From MWAR01 sp035388825 (GTDB lineage: Bacteria; Muiribacteriota; Ozemobacteria; Ozemobacterales; Ozemobacteraceae), in the NCBI GenBank assembly GCA_035388825.1, contig DAOOQQ010000011.1, forward strand, positions 1-64,000: 64,000 nt of DNA, in the 5' to 3' direction. The notes below the pieces were generated by a model that did not search any database, was not told the DNA's origin, and saw only the letters and a list, made by a program, of their open reading frames with translations. This document shows positions 42,563 to 51,219 of the stretch, piece after piece. Position numbers and translations under genes: made by a program. Position 1 is the stretch's first letter, and each line of letters begins with the position of its first letter.

Positions 42563-43317
42563 GTCGCAACCTCCTGTTCCTTTCCAATGATCCAGGGTGT
42601 TTCCCAGTACCGGTCCAGCACGAGGAGCGGCTGGCCGTCATACTCAACAAGATTCGTGGGGGCCTCGTCGGAGGACGCCCCCGCCGTGTGCGGCAGCAGC
42701 CGGAGAAGGGCCGGCGCCGCCACGGAAAAAGCGATCGGTATCCGCATCGTCTCGGCGAACGTCCGGACTTTCGCAAGACCGGCCTCGAACAGCTCGGGCG
42801 TCGTTTCATTGATCAGATGCGGGTTGGCCACGATATGGGTCACCTCGAGCGAGGACAGCTCACAGAGCAGCTCGAAGCTTTTGCGCATCTGGTCGGGATT
42901 GAGAAACCCGGGTCGATACGGATTGATCACGAAATACGTCTGGGCCTTGCGGGCCGCCGCCTGCTGCGCAAGCCGCCCGAGCACCCGCAGACCGAGCTCC
43001 CCCCCACCCACGTCACAGACGACCGCGGTGTCGTGGCGGGCGAGAATGCCGAACGCGGCCCCCGGAAGGGCCGGCATGTCGTTCGCGGTCACCTGCGCAT
43101 CGGGGGCGATCAGCTTCACGCCTTCGCGCTCGAGAGCGTCACGCAGGTGTCGAACGCGGAAAAACGGGTTGACGATATCCAGGTCGAGCAGATGGGAAAG
43201 GCCGGGGCCGAGCTGGCGTGCCCGCCGGATCGCGAGATTCAGCGCAAGCTCGGTCTTCCCGGCTCCCAGTCCGCCGATCAGGAACGTGACCTGGGTTTCA
43301 TCGACCGGCATCGTCAT
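42547..43317 (-). CDS. P-loop ATPase (CobQ/MinD-like) translationally coupled to the 2-oxoacid oxidoreductase
   Basis: 256 residues with a Walker A motif FLIGGLGAGKTELALNLAIR near the start, a Walker B-like CDVGGGELGLRVLG (the 'GG' variant found in deviant Walker proteins) and NPYRPGFLNPDQM. The overall pattern resembles SIMIBI-class ATPases (CooC/MinD/HypB types) used in metallocluster assembly or delivery. The gene overlaps the ferredoxin subunit by 16 bases. Its job could be loading or energising a cofactor for the oxidoreductase; this is an inference from position. Start 43317 chosen because AAGG precedes this ATG rather than the upstream TTG. Confidence 0.7.
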   Translation of the reverse strand: MTMPVDETQVTFLIGGLGAGKTELALNLAIRRARQLGPGLSHLLDLDIVNPFFRVRHLRDALEREGVKLIAPDAQVTANDMPALPGAAFGILARHDTAVVCDVGGGELGLRVLGRLAQQAAARKAQTYFVINPYRPGFLNPDQMRKSFELLCELSSLEVTHIVANPHLINETTPELFEAGLAKVRTFAETMRIPIAFSVAAPALLRLLPHTAGASSDEAPTNLVEYDGQPLLVLDRYWETPWIIGKEQEVATCPNG

Positions 43318-43330
43318 GTGCAAACGACCT

Positions 43331-43897
43331 TCAGCGGCCGATGTTGCTCAGAAGCTCCTGGAACTTGTCGAAATGCGGCACGTCCACGCGCTCGATCATC
43401 TCGTGCATCACCAGTTCCATCGTGGTCACGATAGCCCCGGCGCGGCGCATCTTTTCGAGCGAAACCTTCCAGTCGACCTTCCGGCGGGAGCTGGTCGCGT
43501 CGAGAACGACATGGACCCGGAAGCCGCGGGTGAGCGCATCGAGTACGGTCTGGCAGACCGAGACATGCGTTTCCATGCCGACCACCACGAGGGTGTTCGT
43601 GTTCATCGCTTCGAGGCGCAGCGTCAGATCCTCGCTGCCGAAGGCGCTATAGCGGCTGCGCTTGATCGGTTCGAGGCGCGGCATCTGCTTCTTGATCTCT
43701 TCGATCGTGCTGCCGAACGTCTGGGGGGCCAGTTCGGTGAGGAGGATGGGCAGGCCGATCACGCCGGCATAGGAAACGAGGGTCTTGATGTTGTTGATCA
43801 TCGGTTCCTTGCGGTAGATGGGCTTGATGCACTTTTTCTGCACATCGCAAATGAGAAGGACGGCGCCTTCGCGGGTCAGGATATCGGGGTGTCTCAT
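43331..43897 (-). CDS. Isochorismatase-family cysteine hydrolase (YcaC-like)
   Basis: 188 residues. The triad of the family is visible: Asp18 in LLICDVQKKC, Lys79 in EPIKRSRYSAFG, Cys115 in GMETHVSVCQTVLDALTRGF. The closing motif VHVVLDATSSRR fits YcaC-like hydrolases. These act on amides or related small molecules and often have unknown substrates. Ends 14 bases before the P-loop ATPase gene and may be in the same transcript. Confidence 0.85.
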   Translation of the reverse strand: MRHPDILTREGAVLLICDVQKKCIKPIYRKEPMINNIKTLVSYAGVIGLPILLTELAPQTFGSTIEEIKKQMPRLEPIKRSRYSAFGSEDLTLRLEAMNTNTLVVVGMETHVSVCQTVLDALTRGFRVHVVLDATSSRRKVDWKVSLEKMRRAGAIVTTMELVMHEMIERVDVPHFDKFQELLSNIGR

Positions 43898-43917
43898 GAG
43901 TGAGTGTCTCCTCGCCG

Positions 43918-44664
43918 TTAGATGGTCAGAGAGTAATCTTTACCGAAATTGTTGTCCCAGAGCTGGTCCACGCCTTCCGGGCGGTACCGCGAAAGCTGGA
44001 AACAGTAGCGGACCTCGGCGCCCTTCGGAGCCCAGATCAGTCCGCGAAACCTGCGGGGAACCGGCAGGCGGCGCACCACGAGCAGCCGGCCGTTCTGATA
44101 CAGCCGGTCCTTCGCGCGATAGGGCGCGCTGCTGACGGAAAACTCGCTGCCCCACTCGATGCCGTCGGCTTCCAGATCGGTGTCCTGCGCATACGCCCAG
44201 TCGCCGATGCTCCAGTGCAGCCTCACGTTCACCAGTTCGCCCGCATAGTCGAGATACTCGACCTCGTGCGGCTGGACCAGTTGTGCGAACATGCTGCTGA
44301 CGCGCTCTTCCCCGTTCGTATAGAACGTCTGGAAAAAATAGTGAAAAAGATATCTATCCTGGCCGTCCAGGTGCGTGGGCAGGCGGACGATCCAGGTGCG
44401 ACGCAGGGGGGAGGTGCCCCATTCGGGCATCATCACGAAGCTCTGGGTGCGGCTCCAGTCGGCGGGAAGATTGGCCGGCCCGAGCGCCATGTTGAACGTG
44501 ACCTTTTCGATCCCGTCCTCCTGGTCGAGCCACTCCTTCCGGAGATAGGTGTACCCCTCGAACGGGCGGGTGGCGGGAACCTCGACGGTCACGCCGGGAT
44601 CGCCGGCGTCTGCGTCGGGAAACAGCTCCTGGCCGCGGTTCTGTTTGGGGGTGGAAACGCCCAT
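43918..44664 (-). CDS. Protein with starch-binding-like (CBM21/53-type) C-terminal motif
   Basis: 248 residues from the ATG at 44664 (AAGGAGG upstream). No signal peptide or membrane helix. The end ...RYCFQLSRYRPEGVDQLWDN followed by NFGKDYSL closely resembles the WDNNxGKNY signature of CBM21/CBM53 starch-binding modules. The first half is beta-rich (YLFHYFFQTFYTNGEERVSS). A cytoplasmic glycogen-binding protein is a possible role. Resemblance rests on one motif, so moderate confidence. An extended -10 promoter lies just upstream. Confidence 0.5.
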   Translation of the reverse strand: MGVSTPKQNRGQELFPDADAGDPGVTVEVPATRPFEGYTYLRKEWLDQEDGIEKVTFNMALGPANLPADWSRTQSFVMMPEWGTSPLRRTWIVRLPTHLDGQDRYLFHYFFQTFYTNGEERVSSMFAQLVQPHEVEYLDYAGELVNVRLHWSIGDWAYAQDTDLEADGIEWGSEFSVSSAPYRAKDRLYQNGRLLVVRRLPVPRRFRGLIWAPKGAEVRYCFQLSRYRPEGVDQLWDNNFGKDYSLTI

Positions 44665-44695
44665 CGCGCACTCCTCCTTGGAATGAACGTGGGAA

Positions 44696-44701
44696 AGTAT
44701 A
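44696..44701 (-). promoter_or_regulatory. Extended -10 promoter element
   Basis: On the minus strand TGTTATACT (extended -10, core TATACT) lies ~30 bases before the 44664 start; no convincing -35 box. Confidence 0.45.
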
Positions 44702-44737
44702 ACACAAAACCGAACCCGCAACCGATCTTTTTGCGGC

Positions 44738-46102
44738 TCAGCGTTTCAGGGTGCTCTTGGCGGCGGTGATGTCGCGGATCATCGCCTCCGCATCCTTCGC
44801 CAGTTTTTCCCCCGGCGGGGCGAGCTGGAGCACCTTGTTGAACGACTCGATCGCCCGGTCGAACGCATCATACTGGCCGCCGAGCCCCTTGTCCGTCATC
44901 GCCAGACCCAGATGATAGTGATACATCGGCTCGTCAGGGTTGCGGCTGATCGCGGTGTTGAACTTCTCGATCGCGGCATCGACCTGCCCCTTCTTGTACA
45001 ACTCATACCCTTCGGCATGCACGGCATCGGCCGGACTGGCCGCCGAGGCGACGGTTCCGGCAGGGGCGTTGGCCGAGGCGGCGACGATCGCGGCGGAAGC
45101 GGCGGCGGCTTCGGCGGCGGCGGCCTGACGCGCGGCCTCGCGGGCCTCTTCGGCACGCTTGATGGCCTCTCGTCGGGCTTCTTCCTCCTGGCGCCGCTTG
45201 TCGATCTCGTTCCAGACCACCTGGAGACGTTCTCCGAAGGGGGTTTCGGTCTCGCGCAGCGGCTCGAGCAGTTTGAACGCCTCGTCGACCGAGCCGTTGT
45301 AGAACTGGATCATACCGTAATAATAGACCGCCTCGGTATCGCTGGCGTTCGCCCGACATTTCGGCTCGTAGAACTCGAGCCCCTCTTTCAGCAGCCCCCG
45401 GTCGTCCTGTTCTACGACCGTCCGGTCGCGGCCGGCAAGCTCGAAATACGTGTCGAGCGCCTTCGCCAGCCCCGCGACCGACCGCGCCTCGAAAACGGCC
45501 GCGAGCGGCCCCTCCTCTTTGGCGAACGCGTCGAGGCCCGCGGCGAGACTGGCCTGCCCTCCGCCCAACGCGGGTTCGATCGCCACCTCGACATCCTCGA
45601 ACGCCGCCACGGTGGCCGAAGGAACGCCAGGAGCCCGCACCTTCTGCTCCGGCACCACCAGTCCGAACGGCCGCAGTCGCGTGCCCGACCCGAGCAGCGT
45701 CAGGGCCTCGTGCATCACCAGATCTGTCTCTTTCTTCGTGACCCGCGGCTTGTCCGGCCCGAACAGCTTGTCCAGGGCGACGACCCGCGCATGGGAAGGC
45801 ATGATCTTCTTCGCCTGGGAAAGCATCTGCCGGGCCTTGAACATGTTCTTCTGATCCGCGTAGATCTGCGCCAGCCAGATCAGCGCCTCGAAGTTCTCGG
45901 GCTCGAGCAGCAGCACGTTCTCGAACTCGAGCGCGGCGCCGGAAAGATCGCGCTTCAGATAGCACGCCTGACCCCGCTGCAGGAACTCCCGGATATCATC
46001 CGCCTCCTGCGCGTCCAGGACGGGGAGCGCCGCCATCCCGACCGCCCCGATCACCAGCCCCACCGCCACCAGCCTTCCGCAGCGCTTCGCGAACGCCCTC
46101 AT
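44738..46102 (-). CDS. Secreted TPR-repeat protein
   Basis: 454 residues: signal peptide (LVAVGLVIGAVGMAALPVLD), then TPR units REFLQRGQACYLKRDLSGAA, LEFENVLLLEPENFEALIWL, AQIYADQKNMFKARQMLSQA; a central region with a further helical pair; a Glu/Arg/Ala helix (RRQEEEARREAIKRAEEARE); an Ala-rich linker; and two more TPRs (EGYELYKKGQVDAAIEKFNT, HLGLAMTDKGLGGQYDAFDR). TPR proteins in the envelope organise complexes. The gene is coupled to the FG-GAP gene by a TGATG junction and follows the pseudopilin cluster. Confidence 0.8.
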   Translation of the reverse strand: MRAFAKRCGRLVAVGLVIGAVGMAALPVLDAQEADDIREFLQRGQACYLKRDLSGAALEFENVLLLEPENFEALIWLAQIYADQKNMFKARQMLSQAKKIMPSHARVVALDKLFGPDKPRVTKKETDLVMHEALTLLGSGTRLRPFGLVVPEQKVRAPGVPSATVAAFEDVEVAIEPALGGGQASLAAGLDAFAKEEGPLAAVFEARSVAGLAKALDTYFELAGRDRTVVEQDDRGLLKEGLEFYEPKCRANASDTEAVYYYGMIQFYNGSVDEAFKLLEPLRETETPFGERLQVVWNEIDKRRQEEEARREAIKRAEEAREAARQAAAAEAAAASAAIVAASANAPAGTVASAASPADAVHAEGYELYKKGQVDAAIEKFNTAISRNPDEPMYHYHLGLAMTDKGLGGQYDAFDRAIESFNKVLQLAPPGEKLAKDAEAMIRDITAAKSTLKR

Positions 46103-47433
46103 CAGAACGACACCTCGCTGCCGAGCACCGCCATCCGGATCTGCACCCGCGCGTTCGTCGGGATGACATGGAGCTGGTCATCGGTGTAGTTGATGCCGCC
46201 CGTCGCGATCATCTCGAGATACCCGTCCCCGTCGAGATCGGCAAATGTCAGCGGCGCTATAGATTTACCGATATATTTCGGATACCCCGGCAGCGGGTTC
46301 CCGTCACGGCTCAGGGCCATGACGTAGCCGGCCTGTTTGCCGACCCCTTCGGGGTTCCAGGCGGTGAACACGACGTCCAGCCGGCCGTCCCCGTCGATAT
46401 CGATGATCTGGGGGGTGTGGTAGATCGAATGTTTCGTCTTGAACGGCCAGCCGGTGAGCGGCTTGCCTTCGCGATCGCACACCATGACGACACCGTCGGC
46501 CTGGCCGATGACGAACTCGTCGCGCCCGTCACCGTTCAGGTCGGCCAGCCTCGGAGCCGAGTGCGACGCGTCGGAGAGGGCAAACTGGGTCTTGACCGTG
46601 CCGTTTCTGTCCCAGATGATGAACTTCTTCTCGGGCGTCGTCGTGAAGATCTCCTTGATGCCGTCGCCGTTCGTGTCGCCGGCTCCGGCCTCGAACGGCC
46701 AGGTGAGATTCGGCACGGTCGCCTGGGGCCACCCGTGCTCCGGGGTTCCCCGGATGTTCAACACCGTGACCTTGCCGTTGTCGTCCTTCGCGACGACCTC
46801 TTTCACTCCGTTCCCGTCGATGTCGGCCGCCGTCACCCGCGACGAAACCGACGTCGAGAGCGGCACTTCCCAGACCACCCGGCCCTCCTTGTCGATCCGG
46901 CTCACGGTGCCCGCTTTCGAGCCGATGAACACCGCCATCTCCCCCGTCCCGTCGACGTCCGCGACTTCCGGCGCGGAAAGACGGATCGTGCCGCGGGTGT
47001 CGACCACCCATTTCTGGACGCCCTGGCGGTTCATGCAGTAGACCTTGCCGTTCAGGGAGCTGGCGATGATCTCGGAATCCCCGTCCCGGTCGAGATCGGC
47101 CACCGACACGTCGGAGAGGATCGGCGCCCCCGTCTGTTTCGGCCAGTTCGGGGGGCGGATGATCTCCTTGCCGTTCGCCGAGAAGAGATGGATCTTCCCG
47201 TCCGTGGCGCCGAAGATCAGATCTCGCTTCCCGTCATTGTCCATGTCCTCGATCACGCGCGTCTGGCCATAGATATCGCCAGATACTTTTGCTGAGAAGC
47301 CGCGGAACTGCGGACCGTCGTCGCCGGCCTGCGCCATCGTCACGCAGGTCATCGCGGCCAGGCTGCCCAGCACAAGCCCGCGCAGCCAGTTCCGGAACCC
47401 GCCGTCCCTCGTTCGCGCTGTCATTCCGTCCAT
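46102..47433 (-). CDS. Secreted FG-GAP/VCBS-repeat beta-propeller protein
   Basis: 443 residues with a signal peptide (AAMTCVTMAQAGDD) and at least six repeats with calcium-type DxDxDG loops: EDMDNDGKRDLIFGA, ADLDRDGDSEIIASS, ADIDGNGVKEVVAKD, GDTNGDGIKEIFTTT, ADLNGDGRDEFVIGQ, IDIDGDGRLDVVFTA and ADLDGDGYLEMIATG. This is an integrin-like FG-GAP propeller of about seven blades, spanning nearly the whole protein. Such propellers mediate surface binding or assembly. Coupled to the TPR gene downstream and next to pseudopilins, so it may be carried by or exported through that apparatus. Confidence 0.88.
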   Translation of the reverse strand: MDGMTARTRDGGFRNWLRGLVLGSLAAMTCVTMAQAGDDGPQFRGFSAKVSGDIYGQTRVIEDMDNDGKRDLIFGATDGKIHLFSANGKEIIRPPNWPKQTGAPILSDVSVADLDRDGDSEIIASSLNGKVYCMNRQGVQKWVVDTRGTIRLSAPEVADVDGTGEMAVFIGSKAGTVSRIDKEGRVVWEVPLSTSVSSRVTAADIDGNGVKEVVAKDDNGKVTVLNIRGTPEHGWPQATVPNLTWPFEAGAGDTNGDGIKEIFTTTPEKKFIIWDRNGTVKTQFALSDASHSAPRLADLNGDGRDEFVIGQADGVVMVCDREGKPLTGWPFKTKHSIYHTPQIIDIDGDGRLDVVFTAWNPEGVGKQAGYVMALSRDGNPLPGYPKYIGKSIAPLTFADLDGDGYLEMIATGGINYTDDQLHVIPTNARVQIRMAVLGSEVSF

Positions 47434-47463
47434 TTCGGCTCCTCCCCGTTGCGGTGCGCGCCC

Positions 47464-47961
47464 TCAGTATCGGGCGAACTGCCTGATGACCTTGACCAGG
47501 GTCTCGACCCGGGCCCGGATCCCGCCTTCGGACACTTCCCCGACGACCACGACCTTCCAGACGTCGTAGGTGCCGGTGACCGTCTGGCGCTGCACATACG
47601 GCACCGCCGTCATGATCTTGCTGCTGCCCGGCATCGTGTAGGGCTGGACCGACTCGACCCGGTACATCCCGTCGCCGAACTCGACGTTGTATTCCTTGTC
47701 GGTGCGCTCTTTGCTGAATTTTCCCGGGTAGGTGAGGTTGTGGTTGCCGAGCCGGTACTGGTTCAGGATGTTGATCATGACCTTCTCGACGCCGGCCTGG
47801 GCGAGGTTCCGGGCACGGATGCGGCCGGCCTCCTGGACGATCGCGCTCGTCGAAAGCCGCGAAACGGCCCAGTAGGAGATGCCGAAGATGCCGAGAATCA
47901 GCAGCAGGATGAAGGAGTAGAAGGCGATGAAGCCGCGGCGGGCGCCTGTGGATCGCGTCAT
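47464..47961 (-). CDS. PilX-like pseudopilin
   Basis: 165 residues from the ATG at 47961, which overlaps the previous stop (ATGA). The N terminus GARRGFIAFYSFILLLILGI is a PilX-type helix without Glu5; ARNLAQAGVEKVMINILNQY is the usual conserved segment after it. Size is normal for PilX, in contrast to the giant versions at 17865 and 28681. Member of the third pseudopilin cluster. Confidence 0.75.
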   Translation of the reverse strand: MTRSTGARRGFIAFYSFILLLILGIFGISYWAVSRLSTSAIVQEAGRIRARNLAQAGVEKVMINILNQYRLGNHNLTYPGKFSKERTDKEYNVEFGDGMYRVESVQPYTMPGSSKIMTAVPYVQRQTVTGTYDVWKVVVVGEVSEGGIRARVETLVKVIRQFARY

Positions 47962-48596
47962 GACTCGTCCCTCTCCTTCACGCAGACGAGGTCGGTGTCG
48001 AGATGCACCGCAAACGCCAGCTCCTCGACCAGCTTCGGGTTCATGTCGTCGGCGATCCGCATCGTGACGGCGATCTCGTTGATGTCGGCGGGATTGCGCC
48101 GGAAATGCAGGTCGCTGACCCGGTCCGAGATCACGACCCGCGACCGCGAGCCGTTCTGATCCGTCGTTTCGCGCATCAGGGCGTCTTTCTCGAGGAACAG
48201 CCGCACCTGGACCTTCTCGCCGGGCCGCGTGTAGCTGGTGTGGAAGAAGACGAGCTCCTCGCCCCCGTTCGCCGGCTCCTTGTCCGTCTCGACCACCTCG
48301 ATGACGTTCGGGAACAGGTCGCCGATCCGCTCGCCCTGGAACCAGAGGTTGCCCAGCGTGTCGGTCTGAACGACGGGATTGATGCGCTTGATGTCGGTGA
48401 ACACCTGCTTCATGGCGAGCTGGAGCTTCTGGTTGAACTCCATGCGCTCCTGGCCCCATTTCCAGGTGGCCAGATTGCTCCGGAACACGGCGATCAGAAC
48501 CAGTCCGATCAGCACCACGATCACGGCCGAGATCGACAACTCGACGAGGGTGAAGCCTCGCCGAGACCGGGACCCATTGAATATTACATCATACAT
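47958..48596 (-). CDS. Prepilin-like protein (PilW/GspJ-like)
   Basis: 212 residues from the ATG at 48596 with GAGGGA upstream. SRRGFTLVELSISAVIVVLI is a prepilin signal with Glu5; the leader is ~17 residues. The globular part (KQVFTDIKRINPVVQTDTLG, LRETTDQNGSRSRVVISDRV) fits GspJ/PilW. Starts 15 bases after the PilV-like gene. Confidence 0.8.
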   Translation of the reverse strand: MYDVIFNGSRSRRGFTLVELSISAVIVVLIGLVLIAVFRSNLATWKWGQERMEFNQKLQLAMKQVFTDIKRINPVVQTDTLGNLWFQGERIGDLFPNVIEVVETDKEPANGGEELVFFHTSYTRPGEKVQVRLFLEKDALMRETTDQNGSRSRVVISDRVSDLHFRRNPADINEIAVTMRIADDMNPKLVEELAFAVHLDTDLVCVKERDES

Positions 48597-48610
48597 ATTC
48601 GTGACGTCCC

Positions 48611-49084
48611 TCAAAACTTCGCCGAGGTCTTCAGATCGTAGCTGTTCGTGTTCGCGCGGTAGGTGACGAGGCGCGTCTGACGCGGGAAGTTGTTCTCGAC
48701 CCACCGGATGATCACGCTGATCTGGATCAGGTTGGTCTCCTTGTCCCCCGTGCCGATGACGGTGTGGCCCGGCGCCTCTTCGATGATCAGCGTTCCGGAA
48801 GCCTTGTATTTCTGCGTGAAGAAGGCCGGCAGCGCGAACTGGGGATGGTCGGGATCGGGGAAATCGAGCGTCAGCGGGATGTTCCCCCAGAGGAACGCGT
48901 CGCTTTTCGCCCGATCGAGGATGTTCTGGGCCGCGATCGTCGCCGAGAGCAGCACCCCGCCCTTTTCGACGGTGCGCGATCCGGTCAGGAACAGCGACAG
49001 GACAGGCACGACGCCGGCCCCGATGATCAGCATCGCGAGCAGGACCTCGATGATCGTGAACCCTCTCTCGTTCGGTTCTCTCAT
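48611..49084 (-). CDS. Prepilin-like protein (PilV/GspI-like)
   Basis: 157 residues from the ATG at 49084. NERGFTIIEVLLAMLIIGAG is a prepilin signal with Glu5 and a short leader. AATIAAQNILDRAKSDAFLW is the helical segment typical of PilV/GspI, followed by strands. The longer in-frame extension upstream overlaps the lipoprotein gene and is rejected. Confidence 0.8.
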   Translation of the reverse strand: MREPNERGFTIIEVLLAMLIIGAGVVPVLSLFLTGSRTVEKGGVLLSATIAAQNILDRAKSDAFLWGNIPLTLDFPDPDHPQFALPAFFTQKYKASGTLIIEEAPGHTVIGTGDKETNLIQISVIIRWVENNFPRQTRLVTYRANTNSYDLKTSAKF

Positions 49085-49115
49085 ATTCGGTTCGTCCGTG
49101 GGAGGCAGTTGCGGC

Positions 49116-49742
49116 TCATCGGCCCAGGCCGCGGCGTTTCCGGTCTTCGACTTCCGGTGAAACGTACTCCGCCTCGTGTTTCTGGAAATTTTCGAGGTAT
49201 TCGATGCCCGCCTTCGCATTGTCCGCGGCGGGCGTGCCGGGATACTTCTCGACGATGCGCCGGAACACCTCCAGCGCCCGCTGGTTCGACTTGTTCCGAA
49301 AGTAGATCTCGGCCAGGCAGTATTCGGCCACGCTCGCATCCTGCGGATCGGCGCTCTCGTTCAGGAGCTGTTCGAAGATCCGGGAAGCCTCGGCGTAGTC
49401 CTGCTTTTCGAGGAGTTCGATGCCCTTCTCGTAGCGCCGTTCGAACTCGCGTCGCATGGCGGGATTCATCGCGTTCCGTCGTCCCGTCCCTGTGCCGGGA
49501 AGGATGCCGCCGGCCCCGGAGGCCGTGCCGTTCTGCCCGGCTCCCGCTGCCGTCACGGCGGCGCCGGAAGCGATCCGGGCGACATCGGAAGCCGCGCCCG
49601 CCGTTTCCCTGCCGGGATCCCCCGTTTCGGTGCCATTCGCGGTCTTCTTGCCGCAGCCGGCCGTCACCAGGGCGGCCAGCAGCAGGGCGAGCCCGACGGC
49701 GCGCGTCGCGCAGGCAACGGAGGATCCGGCGGCAATGCGCAA
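49116..49742 (-). CDS. TPR-containing lipoprotein
   Basis: 208 residues with a lipoprotein signal ending in the lipobox LVTAGC (lipid-modified Cys at 30), a Gly/Ala/Thr-rich spacer, then two TPR-like helical pairs (KGIELLEKQDYAEASRIFEQ, AEYCLAEIYFRNKSNQRALE) and EVFRRIVEKYPGTPAADNAK. The last block resembles the YbgF/CpoB TPR motif. Lipoproteins with TPRs in front of pilin operons often act as pilotins (PilF/PilW type) for secretin assembly, so this may be the assembly helper of the cluster. It follows glmM by 10 bases. Confidence 0.8.
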   Translation of the reverse strand: MRIAAGSSVACATRAVGLALLLAALVTAGCGKKTANGTETGDPGRETAGAASDVARIASGAAVTAAGAGQNGTASGAGGILPGTGTGRRNAMNPAMRREFERRYEKGIELLEKQDYAEASRIFEQLLNESADPQDASVAEYCLAEIYFRNKSNQRALEVFRRIVEKYPGTPAADNAKAGIEYLENFQKHEAEYVSPEVEDRKRRGLGR

Positions 49743-49752
49743 GACGGGCTCC

Positions 49753-51102
49753 TCAGCAGAGGTGCGTGGAGATCGCCTTCGCGATCCCGTCCACCAGATG
49801 CTTGATCTCGCGCTCGTCGGGGCCTTCGGCCATGACGCGGACGAGATTCTCGGTTCCCGAGGGGCGAACCAGCACGCGGCCGCGGCCGGCGAGCTTTTTC
49901 TCGGAGTGGCGGATTTCGTCCTGGATCTGTGGGAACGCGTCGAAGTTCTTGCTCTTGACGCGGATGTTCACGAGCACCTGGGGCAGTTTGCTCATGACCT
50001 CGCTCAGCTCTTTCAGCGTCGCCCCCGTGTCCCGGATGATTTTGAGGATGAAGCAGGCGGTCAGCAGGCCATCGCCGGTCGTCGCATAGTCGGAGAGGAT
50101 GATGTGGCCGGACTGTTCGCCGCCCACGATCGACTGGGACCGCTTCATCTCCTCGAGGACGAACCGGTCACCGACCTTCGTCTTGAGCACCTTGATGTCG
50201 AGAGTCTTCATGGCCAGATCGAGGCCGAGGTTGCTCATGACGGTCGTGACGAGCGTGTTGCCGGGCAGGCGGTCCTGCTGTTTGAGATACCTGGCGGCGA
50301 TCGCGAGGATGTAGTCCCCATCGATGATGTCGCCGTGGCTCGTCACGGCGATCACCCGGTCGGCATCCCCGTCGAAGGCGAAGCCGGCATCGAAATGCTC
50401 GCGTTTCATCATCTCGACGAGATTCTGGATATGCGTCGAGCCGCACGAGGCATTGATATTGCGGCCGTCGGGGTTGTTGCCGATGGCATCGATGCTGAAG
50501 CCCAGATCGGTGAAGAATTTTCCGGCCCACGGGGCGAGCGCCCCGTTCGACAGATCGAGCGCCACCTTGAGACGCCGGCTGCTCTGCGTCTCGCCAAGCA
50601 CCTTCGCGAGATGCGACAGCCAGAACTGGACCGGCGCGGTGTCGGTGGTGATCCGGCCCAACTCGGCTCCGATCGGAAGCGCGAGAGCCGTCGAGGCTGC
50701 GACATCCTTCTCGATGGCATCTTCTATAGCATCAGGAATTTTATATCCGTCGGCGCCGAAGATCTTGATGCCGTTGTCCTGGAACGGGTTGTGGGAGGCG
50801 CTGATGACGATGCCGCCCAATCCCTGCATCTCGCGGGTGATGTAGGCGACGGCCGGGGTCGGCACGACGCCGAGCAGGCGGGCCTCGGCGCCCATCGAGG
50901 CGATGCCGGCCGCAACCGCGTGTTCAAGCATGTCGCCGGAAAGCCGCGTGTCTTTTCCCACGAAGATCGGCCGGTCGTGTTTCTTGTGGTTGAGCAGCAG
51001 ATGGCGGGTGCCATACTGGGCAAGCCGGAACGCCATGTCCGCCGTCAGCGGATACTGGTTTGCCACTCCCCGAACCCCGTCCGTACCGAACAATCGTGTC
51101 AT
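49753..51102 (-). CDS. glmM: Phosphoglucosamine mutase GlmM
   Basis: 449 residues from the ATG at 51102 with GGAGGG upstream (a longer in-frame reading is Pro/Gly-rich and non-coding). FGTDGVRGVAN is the GlmM start, the phospho-Ser is Ser103 in VISASHNPFQDNG, the Mg loop is DGDADRV, and KVGDRFVLEEM plus VRPSGTENLVRVMAEG bind the sugar phosphate. GlmM converts glucosamine-6-phosphate to glucosamine-1-phosphate for peptidoglycan and LPS. It is the head gene of a long same-strand run with the lipoprotein and pseudopilins. Confidence 0.93.
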   Translation of the reverse strand: MTRLFGTDGVRGVANQYPLTADMAFRLAQYGTRHLLLNHKKHDRPIFVGKDTRLSGDMLEHAVAAGIASMGAEARLLGVVPTPAVAYITREMQGLGGIVISASHNPFQDNGIKIFGADGYKIPDAIEDAIEKDVAASTALALPIGAELGRITTDTAPVQFWLSHLAKVLGETQSSRRLKVALDLSNGALAPWAGKFFTDLGFSIDAIGNNPDGRNINASCGSTHIQNLVEMMKREHFDAGFAFDGDADRVIAVTSHGDIIDGDYILAIAARYLKQQDRLPGNTLVTTVMSNLGLDLAMKTLDIKVLKTKVGDRFVLEEMKRSQSIVGGEQSGHIILSDYATTGDGLLTACFILKIIRDTGATLKELSEVMSKLPQVLVNIRVKSKNFDAFPQIQDEIRHSEKKLAGRGRVLVRPSGTENLVRVMAEGPDEREIKHLVDGIAKAISTHLC

Positions 51103-51132
51103 AGAAGCCCTCCGGGCAAGGAATATGGGTCG

Positions 51133-51138
51133 ATTATA
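51133..51138 (-). promoter_or_regulatory. Extended -10 promoter of glmM
   Basis: On the minus strand TGTGGTATAAT (extended -10, core TATAAT at 51133-51138) about 30 bases before the glmM start. No -35 box of note. Confidence 0.55.
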
Positions 51139-51178
51139 CCACACCCGCCCGCCCCCCGACGAATCCCCAGCCGACGAG

Positions 51179-51207
51179 TTGAAATCAGAAGGTTTCGGGT
51201 ATATAAT
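51179..51207 (+). promoter_or_regulatory. Strong sigma-70 promoter
   Basis: TTGAAA (51179-51184) and a perfect TATAAT (51202-51207) with a 17-base spacer, the best promoter match in the window. Transcription should start near 51214, directly before a terminator hairpin. Confidence 0.65.
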
Positions 51208-51219
51208 ACCCGTGTCCGA

